Positions 33,723 to 40,271 of a stretch of 52,782 nt of DNA are shown here, one piece after another; position 1 is the stretch's first letter, and each line of letters begins with the position of its first letter. A program made the position numbers and the translations under genes. Source of the DNA: JBDTDV01 sp039922875. GTDB taxonomy: Bacteria > Actinomycetota > Actinomycetes > Actinomycetales > Microbacteriaceae. The notes under the pieces were generated by a model. That model did no database searches and was not told the origin of the DNA. It was given only the letters and a program-made list of their open reading frames with translations. Location of the stretch: assembly GCA_039922875.1 (NCBI GenBank), contig JBDTDV010000070.1, positions 1 through 52,782 of the forward strand, in the 5' to 3' direction.

Positions 33723-34943
33723 CTAGTGCGCCACGGCGGCGGCGCCGTGTTCGTCGATGAGCGCGCCGGTCTCGAACCGGTCCAGCTCGTATGGGCGGTT
33801 AAGCGGATGCGGTTCGCCGGTTGCGATGGTGTGCGCGAAAGTCCAGCCGGCCGCCGGAGTGCCCTTGAAACCGCCGGTGCCCCAGCCACAGTTGACAAAC
33901 AGGTTCTCGATCGGCGTCCTGCTGACGATGGGCGAGGCATCCGGGGTCACATCGACGATCCCGCCCCAGGTGCGTAGCATGTGCGCCCTGGCGAAAATCG
34001 GGAACAGCTCGACGGCAGCGGCCATCTGGTGCTCGATGACGTGGAAGGAGCCGCGTTGGCCGTAGCCGTTGTAGCTGTCCACCCCGGCGCCCATCACCAA
34101 TTCGCCCTTGTGCGCCTGGGAGACGTACACGTGCACATGGTTGGACATCACCACGGTCGGGTGCACCTGAACATTCAGTTCTGAGACCAGCGCCTGCAAC
34201 GGATGCGATTGGATCGGCAGTCGGAAGCCGGCCATTTCAGCCAGGACGCTACTGTGCCCGGCCGCGGCGAGCCCCACCTTGCCTGCATTGATCCGGCCTC
34301 GGGTGGTTTCCACGCCGACCACCTTGTTTCCGTCCTTGATGAACCCGGTGACCTCGCAGTTCTGAATGATGTCGACGCCGAGCTGGTCCGCCTTCCGGGC
34401 GAACGCCCAGGCCACGTGATCGTGCTTGGCGATGCCACCGCGCGGCTGGTACGTGGCGCCGAGGACGGGGTAGCGGATGTCTTGGGAAGTGTTCAAAATC
34501 GGGCAGAGTTCGTGCACCTGCTCGGTGCTCAACCACTCGGCATCCACGCCGTTCAGCTTGTTCGCGCTGACCCGGCGCACGCTCTCGCGGACATCCTGCA
34601 GGGTGTGCGCAAGGTTCATCACGCCGCGCTGACTGAACAGGAAGTCGTACTCCAGTTCCTCCGGCAGTCGCTCCCACAGCTTGAGCGAGAATTCGTACAT
34701 CGCCGCGCTCTCGTCCCAGAGATAGTTGGAGCGAATGATCGTCGTGTTCCTGGCCATGTTGCCACCAGCGAGCCAGCCACGTTCCAGGATGGCGATGTTG
34801 GTCATGCCGTGGTTCTTGGCAAGGAAGTACGCGGTAGTCAGCCCGTGGCCCCCGCCGCCGATGATGACGGCGTCATAGGACTTCTTCGGCTCAGGATTGT
34901 GCCAGAGGAAGGCTGGTGGTTCCGGGAGCGGTTCTTGGCTCAT
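33723..34943 (-). CDS. soxB: Sarcosine oxidase beta subunit
   Basis: Catalytic flavin subunit of 406 residues that oxidises sarcosine. It has the FAD motif DAVIIGGGGHGLTTAYFLAK and the covalent-FMN histidine near residue 174 (GGIAKHDHVAWAFAR). The substrate-side block FVNCGWGTGGFKGTPA is at the C-terminus. The start overlaps the glyA stop by ATGA, so production is coupled to serine hydroxymethyltransferase. Confidence 0.95.
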   Translation of the reverse strand: MSQEPLPEPPAFLWHNPEPKKSYDAVIIGGGGHGLTTAYFLAKNHGMTNIAILERGWLAGGNMARNTTIIRSNYLWDESAAMYEFSLKLWERLPEELEYDFLFSQRGVMNLAHTLQDVRESVRRVSANKLNGVDAEWLSTEQVHELCPILNTSQDIRYPVLGATYQPRGGIAKHDHVAWAFARKADQLGVDIIQNCEVTGFIKDGNKVVGVETTRGRINAGKVGLAAAGHSSVLAEMAGFRLPIQSHPLQALVSELNVQVHPTVVMSNHVHVYVSQAHKGELVMGAGVDSYNGYGQRGSFHVIEHQMAAAVELFPIFARAHMLRTWGGIVDVTPDASPIVSRTPIENLFVNCGWGTGGFKGTPAAGWTFAHTIATGEPHPLNRPYELDRFETGALIDEHGAAAVAH

Positions 34944-36262
34944 GCGACGGTTCCGATCAGGTTCGTGGATGGCGTCAGGCCTTCGGCCTGGGTCAGGTTG
35001 GAGTACAGCGGGAATTTCTCGGTCAGCGTTTGAACGCGGTCGTGCAGCTCGCGGGCACGGTCGTCGCTGAATTCGGTGCTCAACGCGACGGCGATGATGT
35101 CCGCAACCTCCCGGAAATCGTCGTCTCCGAATCCGCGGGTGGCCAGGGCAGGGGTTCCGATCCGCAAGCCGGAGGAGATCATCGGCGGACGCGGATCGAA
35201 CGGCACCGCGTTCCGGTTGACCGTGATCCCGATCTGATGCAGCCGGTCCTCGGCCTGTTTCCCGTCCAGTTCAGAGTTGCGCAGGTCGACCAGAATCAGA
35301 TGCACGTCTGTGCCGCCGGAGACCACCGAGATTCCGGCGGCGGCGACATCGGCGCCGAGCAGTCGCTCAGCAAGGATCTGTGCCCCGGAGAGGGTGCGAC
35401 GTTGGCGCTCCGCGAAGGCATCGGATGCCGCGACGGCGAAGGAGACCGCCTTCGCCGCGATCACGTGCTCTAACGGGCCGCCCTGTTGGCCGGGGAAGAC
35501 CGCCGAATTGACCTTCTTGGCCAACGCCTGGGTGCTCAGGATGACGCCGCCGCGCGGACCGCCGAGCGTCTTGTGCGTCGTGGTGGTCACCAGGTCGGCG
35601 TACGGTACCGGATTCGGGTGCAGTCCCGCGGCCACCAGGCCGGCAAAGTGGGCCATGTCGACCATCAGATAGGCGCCGACCAGATCCGCGATCCGACGGA
35701 ATTCGGCGAAGTCCAGTTGCCGCGGGTACGCCGACCAACCGGCCACGATCAGCTTGGGCCGGTGTTGCAGCGCGAGCGCCTCCACCTCAGCCATATCCAT
35801 CAGCATGTCGGATTCCCGCACATGGTAGGCGACGGCGTTGTAGAGCTTGCCGGAGTAGTTCAGCCGCATCCCGTGGGTCAGGTGCCCGCCGTGAGCCAAG
35901 TCCAGGCCGAGGATGGTGTCGCCGGGCTCGAGCACCGCGACCATGGCCGCGGCATTGGCTTGCGCACCCGAGTGCGGCTGCACGTTGGCAGCTTCGGCGC
36001 CGAACAGGGCTTTTACCCGGTCGATTGCCAACTGCTCGATGACGTCGACGTGCTCGCAGCCGCCGTAGTAGCGCCGCCCGGGATACCCTTCGGCATATTT
36101 ATTGGTCAGTACAGATCCCTGGGCGGTCATAACCGCTTCCGGAGCGAAGTTCTCCGAGGCGATCATTTCCAGGGTGCCCTGCTGGCGGCCGAGTTCGGCA
36201 TTGATTGCCCGGTACACCTCCGGATCGACCTCGGCAAGCGGGGCGGTCAGTAGATCAACCAC
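34940..36262 (-). CDS. glyA: Serine hydroxymethyltransferase
   Basis: PLP enzyme of 440 residues joining glycine and 5,10-methylene-THF into serine. The PLP lysine is in TTTTHKTLGGPRGG; other blocks are NKYAEGYPGRRYYGG and QPHSGAQANAA. The GTG start at 36262 follows AAGGAG. It heads the minus-strand operon with soxBDAG, sdaA and purU, which suggests a dedicated copy that handles the glycine and methylene-THF made from betaine; a housekeeping copy may exist elsewhere. A good promoter lies 51-79 bases upstream. Confidence 0.95.
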   Translation of the reverse strand: MVDLLTAPLAEVDPEVYRAINAELGRQQGTLEMIASENFAPEAVMTAQGSVLTNKYAEGYPGRRYYGGCEHVDVIEQLAIDRVKALFGAEAANVQPHSGAQANAAAMVAVLEPGDTILGLDLAHGGHLTHGMRLNYSGKLYNAVAYHVRESDMLMDMAEVEALALQHRPKLIVAGWSAYPRQLDFAEFRRIADLVGAYLMVDMAHFAGLVAAGLHPNPVPYADLVTTTTHKTLGGPRGGVILSTQALAKKVNSAVFPGQQGGPLEHVIAAKAVSFAVAASDAFAERQRRTLSGAQILAERLLGADVAAAGISVVSGGTDVHLILVDLRNSELDGKQAEDRLHQIGITVNRNAVPFDPRPPMISSGLRIGTPALATRGFGDDDFREVADIIAVALSTEFSDDRARELHDRVQTLTEKFPLYSNLTQAEGLTPSTNLIGTVA

Positions 36263-36280
36263 TAGGTGCTCCTTCGCACG

Positions 36281-36341
36281 CGTATATAAACGACTACAAA
36301 CTGATATATTAGATCGTAGGCCGCGCGAGCGAGCAAGTCAA
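36281..36341 (-). promoter_or_regulatory. Promoter of glyA-sox operon with two AT-rich palindromes
   Basis: On the minus strand, TTGACT (36341-36336), a 17-base spacer and TACGAT (36318-36313) form a good sigma-70 promoter. Between it and the gene lie two 12-base near-palindromes, CTGATATATTAG (36301-36312) and CGTATATAAACG (36281-36292), each symmetric at 10 of 12 positions and 20 bases apart centre to centre. They overlap the expected transcription start, as repressor sites would. The AT-rich TATA cores would suit a GntR-family protein. Confidence 0.6.
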
Positions 36342-36363
36342 TTGCGAGTTTTGAGCGAATCGA

Positions 36364-37809
36364 TCAGACGACGTCGGAGAGATACGCGGTCTCCGGCAGC
36401 GGGTGCCGCGGCACCGACAGCCAGGCGGCCTCAAGCGCGTCCAGAGCACGGGCCATTTCCTCGGCCGGGTACCCGATCGGAATGCGCAGGTACCGCTCGA
36501 AGGCGCCGTCGATACCGAACCGCGGTCCTGCCGTGATCAGCAGCCCCTGGCTGCGGGCGGCCAGGGCGAGCCGGGAACTTGACGGGCTGCCCAGGTTCAC
36601 CCACGCGGCAACCCCGCCGTCGACCTCCGGCACGCTCCAGTCCGGAAACCGATCGTTCAGTTGAGCGCGGATGCTGTCGCGGCTGGCGCGTAATTGGTCT
36701 CGGCGGCGCTGCAGGATGGCATCCATCTCAGCAAGCAGCTGTGTGACGATCAACTGTTCCAGCACCGGGGTGCCCAGATCGCCGGCCGCGCGCGCTGCCA
36801 CGAGCTTTCGGATCAGGGCCGGCTCGGCCCGGATCCAGCCGACCCGAAAGCCACCCCAAAGGGTCTTGCCGACCGAGCCGATCAGGATCGCGGTGCTGGC
36901 AGCGGCACCGGCCCGCGCACCCGAAGCGGCGCCGAACGGCGCAAAGGCGCCCACTCGGTCGATGTTCAGTTCAGCGGTGGTTTCGTCGGCAATCAGCGCC
37001 GTTCCTTGTCGAGCGGCCGCACTGAGTACGCGTTCGCGCATCGCCATCGGCATGCTGCGCCCGGTGGGGTTGTGGAAATCCGGCATCAGATAGGCCACCG
37101 TCGGGCTGGTGTGTTGCAGCGCCTGGAGCAGCGCGGCCTCGTCCCAGCCAGACTCGGTGCTGACCGGAACGGGAACCAGCCGCGCGCCGGCCGCGCGCAA
37201 CGCCTCATATGCGTGCGGGTAGGTGGGCGTCTCGATCAGCGCCCGGTCGCCGCGGCCGAGCAGCGTTCGGGACAGCAGCGAGATCGCGTGCTGCGCGCCG
37301 AGGGTGACCATGACCTGTTCTGCCGCCGTGGGCATCCCGCGGGTGCGGTACCGGTCGGCGATCGCCGCGCGCAAGGCGGCCGTTCCCACCGCATCGAATC
37401 CACCGTGCGCCAGGCTCGCCGGCAGCGCGTCCACGGCGCGGCGGGAGGCCTCGACGATGCCCTCGATAGGCGGCAGAGTGGCTCGGGTCAGATCCAGGAT
37501 GCCGTCGTCCGACACCGAAACCGGGCCGGGCCCTCGCCGGGGCAGCCGGGTCACGCTTCCGGAGCCGCGCCGGCTGAGCAGGTATCCTGCCTCACGCAGC
37601 CGCCGATACGCGGCGGTCACGGTCGTCCGGCTGAGGGCAAGGCGCGTGGCCAAGTCGCGCTCGGCGGGCAGCCTGGTGTCGGTCGGCAGGCGGCCGTCGA
37701 GCACCAACAGCCGAATCCGGTCAGCCAATGCGGCGTTCGCGGGGCCGCTGCTCCGCCAGGCTCCTAGCGCGGTTTCAAGCGCTCTGGCACTGAGTTGTGC
37801 ATCCGGCAT
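36364..37809 (-). CDS. MocR-type (GntR/aminotransferase-like) transcriptional regulator
   Basis: Regulator of 481 residues: an N-terminal GntR winged helix (about 15-80; PAERDLATRLALSRTTVTAAY) joined to a fold-type I aminotransferase-like domain with PDFHNPTGRSM and the PLP lysine in GSVGKTLWGG. Such proteins sense PLP or amino compounds. It is divergent from a YczE-like membrane gene, a pairing known for the YczR subgroup of MocR proteins, and lies 101 bases upstream of glyA on the same strand. Its target could be the membrane gene, the glyA-sox operon, or both. Confidence 0.9.
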   Translation of the reverse strand: MPDAQLSARALETALGAWRSSGPANAALADRIRLLVLDGRLPTDTRLPAERDLATRLALSRTTVTAAYRRLREAGYLLSRRGSGSVTRLPRRGPGPVSVSDDGILDLTRATLPPIEGIVEASRRAVDALPASLAHGGFDAVGTAALRAAIADRYRTRGMPTAAEQVMVTLGAQHAISLLSRTLLGRGDRALIETPTYPHAYEALRAAGARLVPVPVSTESGWDEAALLQALQHTSPTVAYLMPDFHNPTGRSMPMAMRERVLSAAARQGTALIADETTAELNIDRVGAFAPFGAASGARAGAAASTAILIGSVGKTLWGGFRVGWIRAEPALIRKLVAARAAGDLGTPVLEQLIVTQLLAEMDAILQRRRDQLRASRDSIRAQLNDRFPDWSVPEVDGGVAAWVNLGSPSSSRLALAARSQGLLITAGPRFGIDGAFERYLRIPIGYPAEEMARALDALEAAWLSVPRHPLPETAYLSDVV

Positions 37810-37826
37810 GAGGCCACTATAGGCAG

Positions 37827-37867
37827 ATTGGCTACTTGATTACCAGGATGATCTCTAATTGGATTGG
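37827..37867. promoter_or_regulatory. ATTGG direct repeats in the mocR/yczE divergent region
   Basis: The word ATTGG occurs at 37827-37831, 37858-37862 and 37863-37867, in the same orientation, with 31-base and 5-base steps. MocR regulators of the YczR type are known to bind direct repeats in the space between their gene and yczE, so these are candidate sites. The space is only 63 bases. Confidence 0.4.
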
Positions 37868-37872
37868 TTCTT

Positions 37873-38553
37873 GTGCTGAGACGACTGACCCGATTGCTGA
37901 TTGGTCTCTTTGCGTTCGGATTCGCGGACGCGATGATGATTCGTGCTGCGGTCGGTGTCGATCCGTGGACCGTGTTCGCGCAGGGCCTCTCCCGACACAC
38001 CGGGGTCAGCATCGGCATCCTGACGAATGTGATCGGCCTGCTGGTGTTGTTGCTGTGGATACCGCTGCGGCAAAAGCCGGGGATCGGCACCGTTCTCAAC
38101 GCGTTGCTGATCGGGCCGAGCATCGATTTCGGGCTCTGGGTACTTCCGGAGATGACCCAGGTCTGGGCGCAGATCTCGCTGTTCGCCGGCGGGCTGTTGC
38201 TGTTGGCCGCCGCCACCGGGTTGTATATCGGGGCCAGGCTGGGGCCGGGCCCCCGTGACGGGCTGATGACCGGCATCCACGCCAGGCTCGGCTGGCCGCT
38301 CTGGGTTGGCCGCACCCTGGTGGAGGGTTCGGCACTGGGAGTCGGCTGGCTGCTCGGCGGAGACGTGGGCTTGGGCACCCTGGCCTTCGCCCTGCTGATT
38401 GGCCCGCTGTGTGGCTTCACGCTGCCGCTGTTCGCCACCAAGCCCGGCTCCGCCCCTCCGCGAGTCCGGGCTTCTTGTGGGTCAGCCGCGCAAATACCCG
38501 CAAAAAGCCCGGACTCGGCGCTGGATTCCGGAGGGGTAGGGGATCGGCGCTAG
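37873..38553 (+). CDS. YczE/YitT-like integral membrane protein
   Basis: Protein of about 226 residues with five or so membrane segments. The family pattern is visible: FGFADAMMIRAAVGVDPWTVFAQGLS near the N-terminus, then NVIGLLVLLLWIPLRQKPGIGTVLNALLIGP and a C-terminal repeat of the same pattern (GPGPRDGLMTGI). Function is unknown; the family is often paired with MocR regulators. The start is uncertain: GTG 37873 or TTG 37864. The last 35 residues are unlike the family and are encoded by a long inverted repeat, suggesting that the repeat replaced the original 3' end. Confidence 0.8.
   Translation: MLRRLTRLLIGLFAFGFADAMMIRAAVGVDPWTVFAQGLSRHTGVSIGILTNVIGLLVLLLWIPLRQKPGIGTVLNALLIGPSIDFGLWVLPEMTQVWAQISLFAGGLLLLAAATGLYIGARLGPGPRDGLMTGIHARLGWPLWVGRTLVEGSALGVGWLLGGDVGLGTLAFALLIGPLCGFTLPLFATKPGSAPPRVRASCGSAAQIPAKSPDSALDSGGVGDRR
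38453..38536. repeat. Long interrupted inverted repeat at the end of the yczE-like gene
   Basis: Inner arms 38461-38482 and 38496-38517 are 22 bases long with two mismatches and a 13-base loop. Outer arms CCCCTCCG (38453-38460) and CGGAGGGG (38529-38536) add a further pairing with an 11-base bulge. A third copy of the arm word AAGCCCGG lies at 38440-38447 and can pair with CCGGGCTT at 38466-38473 instead. It may act as terminator; it also looks like a REP-type intergenic element. Confidence 0.7.
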
Positions 38554-38594
38554 CGAGGTCCGCTCGCTGTGCGAGGTTGCAGAAATTGGGGACG

Positions 38595-38629
38595 CGATAT
38601 ATCGTGAACGGAACCAAACACGATATAGC
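38595..38629. promoter_or_regulatory. Candidate PadR operator
   Basis: A perfect 10-base palindrome, CGATATATCG (38595-38604), is followed by CACGATATAGC (38619-38629), which pairs with the right half of the first site extended to CGTG. It lies 50-84 bases before the DUF4097-padR gene pair. GATATATC-type palindromes are common upstream of actinobacterial PadR genes, so autoregulation is likely. Confidence 0.55.
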
Positions 38630-38678
38630 TTGAACTTCACGGGTATTCCGACCCGGTCTGACAGCGGAGGAACGCATC

Positions 38679-39512
38679 ATGTCACTAGAGAAATGGCTGA
38701 TCAAGCCGGGCGAGACCACGGTGATCGACCTCGAAATCGTGCGCAAGCTCAAGGTCGGACTGATCCGCGGCCAGGTCGACATCATCGGCCATGACGAGCC
38801 GGGCGCGCGCGTGGAAGTGCACTCGGTGGCCGGCAAGGAGCTCAAGGTCTCGATGGATGGCGACACCCTTGAAATCGACCATCCGCAACTGCGCTGGGAC
38901 AACTTCATCGAGGTGTTCAGCTCATTCCGCGGCAGCGCCAGAGCCGATGTCAGCGTGCTGGTCCCTCGAGACGTCGCCTTGAAGTTCGGTGTCGTCTCCT
39001 CGACCGGGCTGATCTCCGGCCTGCACGCCGACGCCAAGATCAGCACGGTCTCGGGAGACGTGGTCATCGACAAGATGGTCGGCGACCTGGATCTCAACGC
39101 CGTCAACGGCGAGCTCTCGGTCCGCGATCAGGTCGGCCGGATCAACGCGCACACGATCTCCGGAGACATCACCGCCAGCGGCGCGATCGAAAAGTTCAGC
39201 GCCGACTCGGTGTCGGCTGACATCTTCCTGGATGCCACCGGCTCACCGGACCAGATCAGCACGAACACGGTCAGCGGCAACACCACAATCCGGCTCAGTG
39301 AAGGCCTCGGCGCCCGGTTCAACATCAATACCGTCTCCGGCCGGCTCCAACTCGACGACAAATACATCACCGGGGTGCGCGGCAAGGGTTACAACGCGAC
39401 GTCCGGTTCGCTGCACGGCAGCTGGGTCGAGGTGCGCTGCAACTCGGTATCCGGAAACGTCTCGGTCGTGCGCCGGGCCGCCGAAACCCACTCCGAGGAG
39501 GCATCGGCATGA
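38679..39512 (+). CDS. DUF4097 family beta-strand repeat protein
   Basis: Protein of 277 residues with no signal peptide or membrane segment, made of repeating short beta-strand units that suggest an adhesin-like or pectate-lyase-like beta solenoid (KISTVSGDVVIDKM, HTISGDITASG, NTVSGNTTIRLSEG, NTVSGRLQLDD). The recurrent word is VSG followed by a strand. Function is unknown; genes of this family are often coupled to PadR regulators, as here (ATGA overlap with the next gene). It may be a cytosolic scaffold or sensor part of the stress-type regulon controlled by the PadR protein. Confidence 0.82.
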   Translation: MSLEKWLIKPGETTVIDLEIVRKLKVGLIRGQVDIIGHDEPGARVEVHSVAGKELKVSMDGDTLEIDHPQLRWDNFIEVFSSFRGSARADVSVLVPRDVALKFGVVSSTGLISGLHADAKISTVSGDVVIDKMVGDLDLNAVNGELSVRDQVGRINAHTISGDITASGAIEKFSADSVSADIFLDATGSPDQISTNTVSGNTTIRLSEGLGARFNINTVSGRLQLDDKYITGVRGKGYNATSGSLHGSWVEVRCNSVSGNVSVVRRAAETHSEEASA

Positions 39513-40207
39513 CCCCGCCCGTTTTCGCGCACGGCGACCTGCGCCTGTACCTGCTCAGCCTGCTCGCCGAATCGCCAAAGCATGGCTACGAACTGATCCA
39601 GGCGCTCAGCGACCGGTTCGGCGGAACGTACAGCCCCAGCGCCGGCACGGTATACCCGCGGCTGGCAAAGCTTGAGGAAGAGGGATCGGTCTCCAAAACC
39701 ACCGACGGGCGCAAGACCGTGTACCAGATCACCCAGGCCGGCCGCCAAGAGCTGGCCGACCGGCAGGAGGAGTTGACCGTGATCGAGAACGGCGTCACCG
39801 ATTCCGTGCGACGGCTGGCCGACGAGGTGCGCGCCGGGGTCAACTCGGCGATGCGCAGCCTGCGTGCCGACCTCGCCTCCGCGGCGCGGGACGCCAGGCG
39901 CGCCGCCAGCGGTGCGACCGGTGGCGCGCATCCGGATGCCAGGAGCGACTCGAACGCGGCAATCCGGGATGCCGAGCTCGCCTTGAACGAATTCCGCCAA
40001 CAGCTGCGCACCGACCTGCGATCGCATGCGGCCACGTCTTTGATATCCGATCAGACCGTCTCATTGTTGCGGGCGCGGCTGGCTCAGGTGCGAGCGGACG
40101 TGCTCGCCGCGATAGCCGGCACCGGGCCGTCGACACGCTCAGAGAACGACAACGCCGCGGCCGCTGGGCCAGCCGACACACCGAGAGCGCAAGAACCAGC
40201 CAAATAG
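39509..40207 (+). CDS. PadR-family transcriptional regulator
   Basis: Regulator of 232 residues. The N-terminal PadR winged helix (about 8-90) has the usual blocks LRLYLLSLLAESPKHGYEL, YSPSAGTVYPRLAKLEEEG and YQITQAGRQEL. The C-terminal part is longer than in short PadR proteins, Ala/Arg-rich and helical, likely for dimer contacts. It follows DUF4097 with an ATGA overlap and a GAGGAGG ribosome site, so the two are coupled. It probably represses the pair through the palindrome at 38595. Confidence 0.9.
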   Translation: MTPPVFAHGDLRLYLLSLLAESPKHGYELIQALSDRFGGTYSPSAGTVYPRLAKLEEEGSVSKTTDGRKTVYQITQAGRQELADRQEELTVIENGVTDSVRRLADEVRAGVNSAMRSLRADLASAARDARRAASGATGGAHPDARSDSNAAIRDAELALNEFRQQLRTDLRSHAATSLISDQTVSLLRARLAQVRADVLAAIAGTGPSTRSENDNAAAAGPADTPRAQEPAK

Positions 40208-40235
40208 CTTAGCGTGACAGGCGGCGGTGCCCAAC

Positions 40236-40263
40236 TTGACACGCGGCACGCAAAGAGTAGTGT
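40236..40263 (+). promoter_or_regulatory. Promoter giving a possibly leaderless APC permease mRNA
   Basis: TTGACA (40236-40241), a 16-base spacer and TAGTGT (40258-40263). Transcription would begin near 40270, almost at the GTG start codon 40272, so the mRNA may lack a leader. No ribosome site is seen before that GTG, which supports this reading. Confidence 0.4.
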
Positions 40264-40271
40264 CATCCCTC

